Below, in pieces: positions 14,101 to 24,966 of a DNA stretch of 64,000 bases. A program made the translations under genes and the position numbers. The DNA is taken from positions 259,590,001 to 259,654,000 of the forward strand of contig CM032228.1 of NCBI GenBank assembly GCA_019009955.1. The letters are read 5' to 3'. This DNA comes from Riptortus pedestris. Lineage: Eukaryota; Arthropoda; Insecta; Hemiptera; Alydidae. The notes under the pieces are model-generated. The model was given only the letters and a program-made list of their open reading frames with translations, ran no database searches and was not told where the DNA came from. The stretch's first letter is position 1. Every line of letters starts with the position of its first letter.

Positions 14101-14523
14101 GATTCAACAATACTGCCCACTAGCTGGAGTATTTGACAATTCCTAGTAAATAGAAAGTATTGTTGTGTGAATGGTCTAGAGTTGCTGAATCCTCATTCTG
14201 ATTCAACAATACTGCCCACTAGCTGGAGTATGTGACAATTCCTAGTAAATAGAAAGCATTGTTGTGTGAATGGTCTAGAGTTGCTGAATCCTCATTCTGA
14301 TTCAACAATACTGCCCACTAGCTGGAGTATTTGACAATTCCTAGTAAATAGAAAGCATTGTTGTGAGAATGGTCTAGAGTTGCTGAAGCCTCATTCCGAT
14401 TCAACAATACTGCCCACTAGCTGGGGTATTTGACAATTCCTAATAAATAGAAAGCATTGTTGTGTGAATGGTCTAGAGTTGCTGAATCCTCATTCCGATT
14501 CAACAATACTGCCCACTAGCTGG
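11135..14523. repeat. 99-bp satellite array, 34 full copies plus a partial
   Basis: CAACAATACTGCCC recurs from 11,135 to 14,501, exactly 34 x 99 bp, so there is no net length change across the array. Each unit carries a short dyad (GAATC...GATTC) at its end. Units vary at a few diagnostic positions: TTCG/CCG/CTG before ATTC, TTTGAC/TGTGAC, and GTGTG/GTCTG/GTGAG. The right edge decays into AT-rich sequence at about 14,523. Confidence 0.97.
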
Positions 14524-14555
14524 AAAATTTCAGAATCCCTAATAAACCATTATAA

Positions 14556-14561
14556 TTTATT
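14556..14561 (-). terminator. Possible polyadenylation signal AATAAA
   Basis: On the minus strand AATAAA lies about 95 nt after the stop of the candidate exon 14,657-14,793. The hexamer is common in AT-rich DNA, so the support is positional only. Confidence 0.25.
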
Positions 14562-14656
14562 CCGAATCCAAGACGGGGCTAAACACGAACTGTAAAGCTG
14601 TCCATAATGTTTTTGATAATAAGCACAGTCAATCACTTAGCGCTTTTCCATTTACG

Positions 14657-14793
14657 TCATTTGGAGCTATTATAGAGCAAGACATAGTTTTGAACACGTG
14701 GCGTCAATTGCCCTTCGATCCTTTTGAGAGTTTCAACATCTTTTATAATTGTGCACTTTAGGGGCTCATTATTTATGTATTGGCAATGTTCAG
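14657..14793 (-). CDS. Candidate terminal exon of an unknown gene
   Basis: On the minus strand a long pyrimidine tract ending in TATAG (14,794-14,800) precedes an open stretch of about 44 codons (beginning EHCQYINNEP, ending LLYNSSK) that stops with TGA at 14,659-14,657. An AATAAA follows. Composition looks protein-like, but no family was recognised. The stretch is short enough to be open by chance, and its phase does not obviously match a donor in the ORF at 14,945-15,364. Treat as a hypothesis. Confidence 0.25.
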
Positions 14794-14944
14794 CTATATA
14801 AAAAAGAGAAACAAATAAACGAATGCCCAATTTTCGTTTCTACGCAAGTTTAGAAACGAAAATAAATTTAAAGAAAATAGTAATTATTATATTGGTAATA
14901 AGGTTGGGGTAGGTTGTGGAGGCCTGACGGACCTACCTCGGGCA

Positions 14945-15364
14945 CTATTTGAAACTCCCCACCTTTTTGAGAAATAGTGCAGTACAGGATCCTGGGGGCA
15001 CCTTCCAATGCTTGTGCTTGTAGCTGGGGGAACCAAGGGCCTCATCGTCCCTGAGGGCCGTGTCGCCGCGGAGAAGCAACTTCACTGCATCTCTTCTGCT
15101 TTTCTTGCTCGGCTTCTTATCTTCCCACGACGATAGCACGTTCCCGATGAATGTGAACAGCTGCTGTACATTGGCTTCGAACGAGCCAGGCAGCGAGTGG
15201 ACGGAGCCTGTGTCTGCCGAACCCTGCCTCGCCTCGACATCTCCAGAATGGAGTAAAGTAGACTCGCCGAAATGCACAGTCTTATGCCTCCGCCTCCTCG
15301 CCGCCAGAATCGACATCTTCCGTTTGGCTGCTTCGACCATCACCGCACACCCGCCCCCAGTCAC
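14945..15364 (-). CDS. Hypothetical protein, 139 codons, basic and GC-rich
   Basis: An open frame in a GC-rich island within AT-rich surroundings. The N-terminal third is strongly basic (KRK, then RRRRH), and the middle carries SSWEDKKPSKKSRR followed by a helix-like segment. It has no recognised domain. A basic, low-homology N-terminal region is compatible with an ORF1 (gag-like) remnant of an R1-type element, but nothing decisive is visible. Possible splice donors (AAG before GTGGGG) lie near its 3' end, and a good acceptor lies at 14,794. The start is uncertain because GC-rich sequence continues upstream. Confidence 0.3.
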   Translation of the reverse strand: MTGGGCAVMVEAAKRKMSILAARRRRHKTVHFGESTLLHSGDVEARQGSADTGSVHSLPGSFEANVQQLFTFIGNVLSSWEDKKPSKKSRRDAVKLLLRGDTALRDDEALGSPSYKHKHWKVPPGSCTALFLKKVGSFK

Positions 15365-15482
15365 GGCCCGGCGTCTACTGGCCTCCTACCACCCCCTGCT
15401 CCCACCCCTTGCCACCCACCCCCTGCTCCCACCCCCTACCGCCCCCCCACCTCCTCCCTCCCCTCCCCTACCTTACACCACC
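15350..15482 (+). repeat. C-rich polypyrimidine low-complexity tract
   Basis: Repeated CCCCCTGCTCCCACCCC-type blocks and C runs. They create open frames on both strands that are not evidence of coding. Confidence 0.7.
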
Positions 15483-15780
15483 AGCTGAATTCCTAGCTTG
15501 GAATTCTGAATGATCTTACGTCAGAGGAGTAGATGTAACCCCTCCCCCATCCTCCCTCGCATTCCAGCATAAATTTGACGCCAAACACTCAAAGAAGTGT
15601 CACCTAAATCTCCAAAATATAGACGCTACTTCCAAGTGACATCTTCATCTCAAAATAAATTGAATGTATGCTTCCTTAGTTTACTGTCAGTAAAAGGCAT
15701 TACGATTATTAGACATCCAATGTAGCTTGTCATATATAATGGTTTTGATTTATTATTAGTTATTTTGTTTCGTGTTACAG

Positions 15781-15841
15781 GGACCGGCTCGGGACATTAT
15801 TAGTCACATTCGACCCAAAGATAATACATGGTTTCATCTAG
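15781..15841 (+). CDS. Weak candidate exon after a splice acceptor
   Basis: A T-rich tract ends in GTGTTACAG at 15,780, a good 3' splice site. The next 60 bp have higher GC than the flanks and are open in more than one frame; one frame ends in TAG at 15,839-15,841. No family was recognised and no donor is obvious. A family C repeat begins immediately downstream (15,862). Confidence 0.2.
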
Positions 15842-15861
15842 TGTTTCTTTTACATATATAT

Positions 15862-16063
15862 ACTAGCTAAGTTAGCCCGCTTCACCCGGCAATTCATTTT
15901 AGGTTGAATAAAGATGGTATTTTTTTGGGCAAGGCTTTACTTTCCACAACATTTCCCGATGTATACCCGTCGTTGCTGTGGATTTGTTAATAATTAAATT
16001 ATATGTTATGTAAGGCTTCACTGTCCACAAAATTTTTATATTTCCCGTCTCCTGTGCATGTAG

Positions 16064-16113
<50 letters not shown>

Positions 16114-17085
16114 CATAATCATAGAAAGTATTCTGCCCTCCAAACTATTTTTGATTTAACTTCCTTTCCCTTGATACGGTCAAAGACCAACAGTGACTAA
16201 AAACAGAACGGAAAATGTAATATAGCGAATATTTATTTCAGGCTTCTTTACAACCCCCCCTCCTGCTCGTCCCTGGAAATAATGGTACAGCTTATTATCA
16301 TGAAAGAGTTAGTGTTAATTTACGTACAATGTTTTCTTTAGTTCCGTTCAAATTGTTAGAGCCCAATAAAAGTGTCGGCTCCCGCTTGGCTTTTTAGTGT
16401 ATATCTCGTTTATACTTTGTTATAAAACAAAAGTGAATATAACAAACGTTACTTTAAATAACAAAATAAACAGCTTTGGTTATGTGCATAACTGCCCAAA
16501 ACCCAACAGAAAACGAAATACCACTATTTTTAATTTCAAGCCTCCCTTACAACCCCCACTCCTGCCCGTCCCTAGAAATTTTGATATGGCTTGTTGTAAT
16601 GAAGGCGTTAGTGCTAATAAACCTACCGAGTTTTATTTAGTTCGGTTGAGTCTTTTGTGCCAAATAAAATTGTTGACTTCCGCTATAATTTTTAGCGCAT
16701 AACTCATTTATACTTCGGTTTAAGATGAAAGTGTATATACAAAAAGTTACTCTAAATAATAAAATAAATAACGTTTGTTATGTGGATATTTGCCGAAAAT
16801 CGAAGAGGAAACATAATATCGCTATTTTTAATTTCAGGCCTCCTTTATAACCCCCACTCCTGTTCGTCTCAGAGAATATTAATATACCCTAAAGTCTAAG
16901 TTGGGCTAGTAGTAATATACATACCAAGTTTCATAAAATTCGGTTCAGCCGTTTATGCGTGTAATGGTAACAAACAAACAAGCAGACACAAAAGAAACAA
17001 AATGCAGTTGTGGTGTCTATGACATGTGAAACGAAAAGTTATCGTGAAATTTTGCGAAAAAAATTTTATGTTACAATTTTATTTC
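15862..17085 (-). mobile_element. Interspersed family C element, full or near-full copy
   Basis: On the minus strand it runs from a TTACAATTTTA-type head (variant of the AACCTCTGTCTG head) through the CATGTCATAGACACC block and several ~298-bp modules to the hairpin tail, of CCGGGTATCTNAGCTAG type. It is non-coding and arranged head-to-head with the next copy across a microsatellite. A (TA)n tract at about 16,063-16,108 interrupts it. It resembles microsatellite-associated non-autonomous elements; its class is not proven. Confidence 0.75.
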
Positions 17086-17103
17086 TATCTATCTATCTAT
17101 CTA

Positions 17104-17131
<28 letters not shown>
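17086..17131. repeat. (CTAT)n/(TA)n microsatellite between two head-to-head family C copies
   Basis: Several CTAT units followed by TA units. The outward flanks on both sides are the same family C head in inverted orientation. Confidence 0.9.
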
Positions 17132-17136
<5 letters not shown>

Positions 17137-18736
17137 GTAACCTCTGTCTGTACATTGATTTTTTTTCGCGAAATTTCACGATAACTTTTCGTTTCACATG
17201 TCATAGACACCATAACTGCATTTTGTTTCTTTGGTGTCTGTTTGTTTGTTTGTTTGTTTATTTGTTTGTTTGTTTATTTGTTTGTTTGTTTGTTTGTTAC
17301 CTTTTCACGCATAAACGGCTGAACCGAATTTTATGAAACTTGGTATGTATATTACTACTAGCCCAACTTAGACTTTAGGCTATATTAATGTTCTCTAAGA
17401 CGAACAGGAGTGGGGGTTATAAGGGAGGCCTGAAATTAAAAATAGCGATATTTCATTTTCTATTGCTTTTTCAGCAAATATGCTCATAACAAAAGTTGTT
17501 TATTTTGTAATTTAGAGTAACTTTTGTTATATGCACTTTTGCCGTATACGGAAGTATAAATGAGTTATACGCTAAACACTATAGCGGGAGTCCACAATTT
17601 TATTTGGCATAAAAGACTCAACCGAACTAAAACAAACTCGCTGTGTGAATTAATACTAACGATTTACTTATAATAAGCCATACTAACATTTCTAGGGACG
17701 GGCAGGAGTGGGGGTTATAAGGGAGACCAGAAATTAAAAATAGCGATATTTCGTTTCCTATTGCTTTTTCAGCAAATATGCACATAACAAAAGTTGTTTA
17801 TTTTGTTATTTAGAGTAACTTTTGTAATATGCACTTTTGCCGTATACGGAAGCATAAATGAGTTATACGCTATAAACTAAAGTGGGAGTCCACAATTTTA
17901 TTTGGCACTAAAAACTCAACCGAATTAAACCAAACTGGTTATGTGAATTAGTACTAACGCCTTCATTATAATAAGCTATACTAACATTTCTAGGGACGGG
18001 CAGGAGTGGGGGTTATAAGGAACGCCTGAAATTTATAATAGTGATATTTCGCTTCCTATTGCATTTTCGGCAAATATGCACATAACAAAAGTTGTTTATT
18101 TTGTTATTTAGAGAAACTTTTTTTTTTATATACACTATCATCGTATACCGAAATATTAAGACGTTATACGCTAAAAATTATAGCGGGAGACAACAATTTT
18201 ATTTGGCACAAAAGACTCAACCGAACTAAATAAAACTGTTTATGTGAATTAGTACTAACGCCTTCATTATAATAAGCTATACTAACATTTCTAGGGACGG
18301 GCAGGAGTGGTGGTTATAAGGGAGGCATGAAATTAATAATAATGATTTCCTATTGGGTTTTCGGCAAATATGCACATATCAAAAGTTGTTTATTTTGTTA
18401 TTTAGAGAAATTTGCTCAACACTTCTTTTCAATATGAACTACCAGGTACCTCACCTGAAAAAATTAATTCAAATGTATATCAATATTTTCTCCTTAATAA
18501 TTCAAATCTATGCATAATGCACAGGAGACGGGAAATATGACAATATGCAGGACAGTGAAGTTTTACATAAAAAAAATAATTTTATTATTAACAAATGCCA
18601 ACAACGGGTATTAACCCTAAACACTGGAACGGGTAAGTGTCAAAATATTGTGCAATGTAAAGCCTTGCCAAAAATATACCATCACCATTCAGCCTCAAAT
18701 GAATTCCCGAGCGAAGCCGGGTATCTAAGCTAGTAT
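17132..18736 (+). mobile_element. Interspersed family C element, ~1.6 kb
   Basis: The head AACCTCTGTCTGTACATTG is followed by CACGATAACTTTTCG, a (GTTT)n stretch (17,239-17,297) and then direct modules. The landmark AGGAGTGGGGGTTATAAGG occurs at about 17,407, 17,704, 18,002 and 18,303 (variant), so the internal period is ~298 bp. The tail ends with AAGCCGGGTATCTAAGCTAG. No coding capacity is seen. The same architecture, with the same spacing, recurs at 41,209-42,663. Confidence 0.85.
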
Positions 18737-18737
18737 A

Positions 18738-19017
18738 TATATAAAATTGTAACCTCTGTCTGTACATTGATTTTTTTTCTCGAAATTTCACGATAACTAT
18801 TCGTTTCACATGTCATAGACACCATAACTGCATTTTGTTTCTTTGGTGTGTGTTTGTTTGGTTGTTTGTTACCTTTCCACGCATAAACGGCTGAACCGAA
18901 TTTTATGAAACTTGGTATATATATTACTACTAACCCACCTTACTCTTTAGGCTATATTAACATCCTCTGAGACGAACAGGAGTAGGGGTTATAAGGAAGG
19001 CCTGAAATTAAAAATAG
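18738..19017 (+). mobile_element. Family C element, 3'-truncated head fragment
   Basis: Begins right after the previous copy's TA tail with the same AACCTCTGTCTG head, runs into the first module and stops abruptly at a family A end (19,018). Confidence 0.8.
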
Positions 19018-19600
19018 TTCGTCACGCAGGGGCTGCGTAAACTAAGCAGATTTCGCCTGTGAAGTTTTACAATAGAGAAATCTCCATACTGGTAACACAA
19101 TACCACCGTGATTAGATAATGAGAAATCTTTCAGTTAATTAAAATAAATTCCCAACTGAAACGGCTTCTGAATTTTAAGATTAATTTATATTTTAATAAC
19201 TCAAATTTTAGTAGTCCAAAAACTAAAGAAGGGGGTTGGCGGATGAACAGAACGTATTTGCATAAATCTCACAAAGTAACGAAGGTAAGGTAAGGTTAGA
19301 AACGACAGGCAATGTTAGAAGAAGCTTCCACCTGAGCCGAGAAATGACGAAGATGGCCGACCTAACCCGAACTATACCCGACCACAGACTTCATAAAAAT
19401 GCAAATATCTCGTTTAATATTCAAGATAAAGCATAAATTTATATAACAATATTTATAGCACATTTAATTTGCAATAAGATTGGTTCTATACAATTTTTTG
19501 ATCCGACGTATAGTAACGGAGATATTTCGAATTTTCGAAAATCTCCCCTATAAACCTCCCCTCCCACTGCACACTGGAGCGATCCTTCAGTAATGTTGGA
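19018..19600 (-). repeat. Interspersed family A copy
   Basis: Starts with TTCGTCACGCAGGGGCTGCG, a hairpin with CGCAG/CTGCG arms, then AAGCAGATTTC, later ATTGGTTCTATACAA and CGTATAGTAACGGAG, ending in a C-rich block. It is collinear with 48,966-49,290. Its far (TA)n and GAGGTCCGTTC end is missing. Confidence 0.75.
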
Positions 19601-20640
19601 CATTGGGGGAAAAATAAAAGTTTTAATTTGGGATTTTGATTGTATTGTTAGTACCACATAAACCCTTTTCAATTGAGCAGATTGATTTTTAGCCATATTA
19701 TTGCAATGGTTTTTACATAATGCCTGCTTATAATTGCTATGTTGAAAAAAACCTTGGCTTATTAAATTCGTCGTGAACTCTTATTTCATTTTATAAATTA
19801 TTGTTGCTTCCAGTACACATTAAGGGTATTATAACAAATCAAAAACTGGAACAAAAGGTTTTTAAAATTCCTCTAATTATTTTTTTTTTACATCGAGCTG
19901 AAAATAATTTTATTTAATTGAATTCGCAAATCGCTTGTATTTGCTTGAAAAAATACCACTTGGCATGCTTTTAGGAGTATATTGTCTTATTTACAACGTC
20001 GTCAGATCTTGCCTATTCATTAAATATTTTACTTTTAGTGTTAACACTTTCGGCGCAGAAGACGTACTCGTATTATACCTCCCGCGGACCTTTCCCAACT
20101 ACGTACGGTGTATCACATTTAAGGCCAACACTTAACAACGATAGCGATCGCTTAGAAACAATATCTTCGGAAGTAAAAGAACTTCTAATTGAAAAATAAA
20201 AAACATTTGAAATTTTAGAAATGTTAGATATTCTTCCAGCTTACAAATTCTCATTATTAAATTAAATACATAGATTTATTTTTTAATTTTTATTCTAGAT
20301 ATATTTTTGTTTACAATTTTAGTATTGCGTTTGTGAACTTCAATTCATTAAAAAAATAAAAATTTATAAAATATATGTTGATATTATGAGTCAACAAATC
20401 ACAATTCTCTACTTAGTAAGCGATACATAATCTGTATGCACACATTTAAAATTCATCCTACCGTTATATCGCATCTGGCAAAATTGCTTAAAAAATTGCT
20501 GATGAAGCAGTTCAATAGAGTATTGGATGTGCTTTAAAATGACAGCAGAATCAATATTCTAGGCCCAGTAGAAACGGAGATATTAATGAATGTCCGGCTT
20601 ACTCTATCACTCGCTCCAGTCTGCACTGGTCCGATTTCAT
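19601..20640. other. AT-rich spacer, no gene seen
   Basis: About 1 kb with scattered short open frames and no recognised domain. Its last ~130 bp contain family A/C-like phrases (CGGAGATATTAATG, GGTCCGATTTCA). Confidence 0.55.
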
Positions 20641-21125
20641 TTTTATAAGGAGGCCTGATATAAAAATTCGCAATATTTCGTTGTATATTTGTTTTTCGTC
20701 AAACGTGCACATAACAAAAGTTGTTTACTTTGTTATTTAGAGTAACTTTTGTTTTATACATTTTTTCGGGAACAATGTATGAAGCAAATAATTTGCGTAT
20801 AATATTCATATGCTCATCAATTCTTTCCAATATGAACTACCAGGTAACTCACGTGGAAAAATTAATTCAAATCTATTTTAATATTTTGACCTTAATAATT
20901 CTAAGCTATGTATAATGCACAGGAGACGGGAAATATGACAATAGAACAGTGAAGTCTTACTTAATTTTATTATTAAAAAATCCACGGCAACGACGGGTAA
21001 AAACCCTAAAAACTGGGACGGGTAAATGTCAAAATATTGTGCAAAGTAAAGCCTTACCAAAAAAATACCATCACCATTCAGCCTCAAATGAATTCCCGGG
21101 CGAAGCCGGCTATCTCAGCTAGTAT
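20641..21125 (+). mobile_element. Family C element, 5'-truncated tail copy
   Basis: Joins mid-module (AGGAGGCCTGATATAAAAATTCGC) and carries the tail region through CATTCAGCCTCAAATG to a GCCGGCTATCTCAGCTAG end. It faces a second, inverted tail across a GATA tract. Confidence 0.8.
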
Positions 21126-21127
21126 AT

Positions 21128-21170
<43 letters not shown>
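21126..21170. repeat. (TA)n/(GATA)n microsatellite between two tail-to-tail family C ends
   Basis: TATATA blocks followed by about nine GATA units. It is flanked by the two inverted family C tails. Confidence 0.9.
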
Positions 21171-21245
21171 CTAGCTAAGGTACCTGGCTTCGCTCGGGAA
21201 ATCATTTGAGGCTGAATGATGATTGTAATTTTTTTGGCAGGGCTT
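21171..21245 (-). mobile_element. Family C tail fragment, interrupted by the 64-bp array
   Basis: On the plus strand CTAGCTAAGGTACCTGGC is followed by GCTCGGGAAATCATTTGAGG. It is cut after GGCAGGGCTT, where the palindrome and array begin. Confidence 0.75.
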
Positions 21246-21292
21246 CAAGTATGCTTGTGATATGAAAATATTTCATATCCCAAGCATACTTG
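21246..21292. repeat. Near-perfect 22-bp-arm palindrome at the array edge
   Basis: The left arm 21,246-21,267 is the reverse complement of the right arm 21,271-21,292, with one mismatch and a 3-bp ATA spacer. The mismatch (CCC/CAC) is the same variable site that segregates inside the adjacent array. Confidence 0.9.
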
Positions 21293-22610
21293 CCTGTTTC
21301 ATTACTCGCTGGTTAGAGGGGAATTTGGAAAATATTTCATATCCCAAGCATACTTGCCTGTTTCATTACTCGCTGGTTAGAGGGGAATTTGGAAAATATT
21401 TCATATCACAAGCATACTTGCCTGTTTCATTACTCGCTGGTTAGAGGGGAATTTGGAAAATATTTCATATCCCAAGCATACTTGCCTGTTTCATTACTCG
21501 CTGGTTAGAAGGGAATTTGGAAAATATTTCATATCACAAGCATACTTGCCTGTTTCATTACTCGCTGGTTAGAGGGGAATTTGGAAAATATTTCATATCA
21601 CAAGCATACTTGCCTGTTTCATTACTCGCTGGTTAGAGGGGAATTTGGAAAATATTTCATATCACAAGCATACTTGCCTGTTTCATTACTCGCTGGTTAG
21701 AGGGGAATTTGGAAAATATTTCATATCCCAAGCATACTTGCCTGTTTCATTACTCGCTGGTTAGAGGGGAATTTGGAAAATATTTCATATCCCAAGCATA
21801 CTTGCCTGTTTCATTACTCGCTGGTTAGAAGGGAATTTGGAAAATATTTCATATCCCAAGCATACTTGCCTGTTTCATTACTCGCTGGTTAGAGGGGAAT
21901 TTGGAAAATATTTCATATCACAAGCATACTTGCCTGTTTCATTACTCGCTGGTTAGAAGGGAATTTGGAAAATATTTCATATCCCAAGCATACTTGCCTG
22001 TTTCATTACTCGCTGGTTAGAAGGGAATTTGGAAAATATTTCATATCACAAGCATACTTGCCTGTTTCATTACTCGCTGGTTAGAGGGGAATTTGGAAAA
22101 TATTTCATATCCCAAGCATACTTGCCTGTTTCATTACTCGCTGGTTAGAGGGGAATTTGGAAAATATTTCATATCACAAGCATACTTGCCTGTTTCATTA
22201 CTCGCTGGTTAGAGGGGAATTTGGAAAATATTTCATATCCCAAGCATACTTGCCTGTTTCATTACTCGCTGGTTAGAGGGGAATTTGGAAAATATTTCAT
22301 ATCCCAAGCATACTTGCCTGTTTCATTACTCGCTGGTTAGAGGGGAATTTGGAAAATATTTCATATCCCAAGCATACTTGCCTGTTTCATTACTCGATGG
22401 TTAGAGGGGAATTTGGAAAATATTTCATATCACAAGCATACTTGACTGTTTCATTACTCGCTGGTTAGAGGGGAATTTGGAAAATATTTCATATCACAAG
22501 CATACTTGCCTGTTTCATTACTCGCTGGTTAGAAGGGAATTTGGAAAATATTTCATATCCCAAGCATACTTGCCTGTTTCATTACTCGATGGTTAGAAGG
22601 GTATTTGGAA
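21271..22610. repeat. 64-bp minisatellite, 21 copies
   Basis: GCATACTTG.CTG recurs every 64 bp from 21,284 to 22,564 (exactly 20 intervals, no net indel). The units segregate two variable sites, TATCCCAAG/TATCACAAG and AGAGGGG/AGAAGGG, in mixed order. Confidence 0.97.
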
Positions 22611-23702
22611 ATATCACTCTTGTTATGAGTCGTATCATAAAATGTTATATAGTACATCTTGTCAAGATATTGATGCTCTACAGTTGTTGTTCTATACATT
22701 ATTTCGAAACAACTATTAAGTGAGTTATGGGCACTTTCTAGTTTTCAGCCTGCTCTAACCCCCCTCCCCCCACACACAACCCTTTTATTAATTGTTTTTT
22801 TACATAGAAATAGAGAATTAGATCAAAACAGTCTTATATCATCAAGTGGGAAATCGTCTTAGTTTACGCAGTCCTTGCGTGAAGGACTTTTGATCTTGTT
22901 GGTAATAACTGCCTGTGACCAGAATGCTTTTTACTTGAGTCAATATCACAAAGTCAATGAGAAAGCTGAGAATAGCAGACGATGGGGCAGCCTGAAACAA
23001 TAAACCTCGAAGCATCGTCCACTAGTTACCTGATGAGTTAACCCTAAAGGCTAACCTCCAATTCAAGTGCATTTTGTAGGTTTATTATTATGAGGAAGGG
23101 ACGTGTGTATGTAAGTCAAATTTAGTCCAGCGACATATATGCTCTAGGTCCGAGTGGTATTGGGTTGGTCCAGGAGTTGGTATCTTCTGCACAGCTAACA
23201 CTTAACTTCTATCTGATGAAGGAGCCCACTAAATCTGCCAAAATTAGCAGTTTGGATGAGCACATTCTCGAATGTATGATGATACATTTTTCGTAAAGCT
23301 ACACACAAAACAGTAAATTGGGTAAAAATTTCACAAATTACACGAAAACAATCTGAAAAAAGAAATTAAAAAAAAAAAAAAAAAAAACAATACTCAAAAA
23401 AAAATATTAAACTGGGAGCTGTCCCAGGAGGAAACAATGAAGGCTCTAGCCGAAGGATGGGCCGAGACGGGTTGATCTTGAAGCAACATTGGCCTCCTTC
23501 CTTTTCAAAAACTTTCTCACCATCAAGCAGGAAAAAAGTTCATATATTGATTTTTATCTACTATCATTAGAAACTTTACATCCCCCCCCCACCCACTACC
23601 ACAACTTGTGTAAACTTATCCTACTACTAAAAATACATGATAAAACTTTAATTAAATTGTTAACCTTGGCATTGAGTTATTGGTCATATTTCAAAGTTTC
23701 AA
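22611..23702. other. Spacer, no gene seen; contains a family A end
   Basis: The family A right end is at 22,845-22,893 (GGGAAATCGTCTTAG plus an ACGCAGTCCTTGCGT hairpin). A-runs lie near 23,370-23,405. No reliable coding region. A CTGATGAAGGAG string near 23,214 does not form a ribozyme-like fold. Confidence 0.55.
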
Positions 23703-23805
23703 CTAATCAAAGCTAGCCTAGTCTCCCTACTAATCAAAGCTAGTCTAGTCTCCCTACTAATCAAAGCTAGCCTAGTCTCCCTACTAATCAAAGCTAGTCT
23801 ATCTG
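23703..23805. repeat. 27-bp minisatellite, ~4 copies
   Basis: The CTAATCAAAGCTAGCCTAGT block repeats four times with a C/T alternation (GCCTAG, GTCTAG, GCCTAG, GTCTA), so the true unit may be a 54-bp dimer. It runs directly into the 54-bp array. Confidence 0.9.
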
Positions 23806-24966
23806 GTCAGCTATTAGCCATGATTGGTGTAGTAACGGCTAGCTATAATGCTGCAAGAGGTCAGCTATTAGCCATGATTGGTGTAGTAACGGCTAGCTAT
23901 AATGCTGCAAGAGGTCAGCTATTAGCCATGATTGGAGTAGTAACGGCTAGCTATAATGCTGCAAGAGGTCAGCTATTAGCCATGATTGGTGTAGTAACGG
24001 CTAGCTATAATGCTGCAAGAGGTCAGCTATTAGCCATGATTGGTGTAGTAACGGCTAGCTATAATGCTGCAAGAGGTCAGCTATTAGCCATGATTGGAGT
24101 AGTAACGGCTAGCTATAATGCTGCAAGAGGTCAGCTATTAGCCATGATTGGTGTAGTAACGGCTAGCTATAATGCTGCAAGAGGTCAGCTATTAGCCATG
24201 ATTGGTGTAGTAACGGCTAGCTATAATGCTGCAAGAGGTCAGCTATTAGCCATGATTGGTGTAGTAACGGCTAGCTATAATGCTGCAAGAGGTCAGCTAT
24301 TAGCCATGATTGGTGTAGTAACGGCTAGCTATAATGCTGCAAGAGGTCAGCTATTAGCCATGATTGGTGTAGTAACGGCTAGCTATAATGCTGCAAGAGG
24401 TCAGCTATTAGCCATGATTGGAGTAGTAACGGCTAGCTATAATGCTGCAAGAGGTCAGTTAGCCATGATTGGTGTAGTAACGGCTAGCTATAATGCTGCA
24501 AGAGGTCAGCTATTAGCCATGATTGGTGTAGTAACGGCTAGCTATAATGCTGCAAGAGGTCAGCTATTAGCCATGATTGGTGTAGTAACGGCTAGCTATA
24601 ATGCTGCAAGAGGTCAGCTATTAGCCATAATTGGAGTAGTAACGGCTAGCTATAATGCTGCAAGAGGTCAGCTATTAGCCATGATTGGTGTAGTAACGGC
24701 TAGCTATAATGCTGCAAGAGGTCAGTTAGCCATGATTGGAGTAGTAACGGCTAGCTATAATGCTGCAAGAGGTCAGCTATTAGCCATGATTGGTGTAGTA
24801 ACGGCTAGCTATAATGCTGCAAGAGGTCAGCTATTAGCCATGATTGGTGTAGTAACGGCTAGCTATAATGCTGCAAGAGGTCAGCTATTAGCCATGATTG
24901 GTGTAGTAACGGCTAGCTATAATGCTGCAAGAGGTCAGCTATTAGCCATGATTGGTGTAGTAACGG
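23806..24966. repeat. 54-bp minisatellite, ~21 copies
   Basis: Each unit encodes an 18-residue period (MIGVVTASYN...) in one open plus-strand frame. Variation is a T/A site (GGTGTA/GGAGTA), one ATG-to-ATA change, and a 3-bp loss in two units (about 24,456 and 24,724). The continuous 435-codon frame follows from a unit length divisible by three; nothing else suggests a gene. The array stops mid-unit at 24,966, where a different array starts. Confidence 0.95.
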
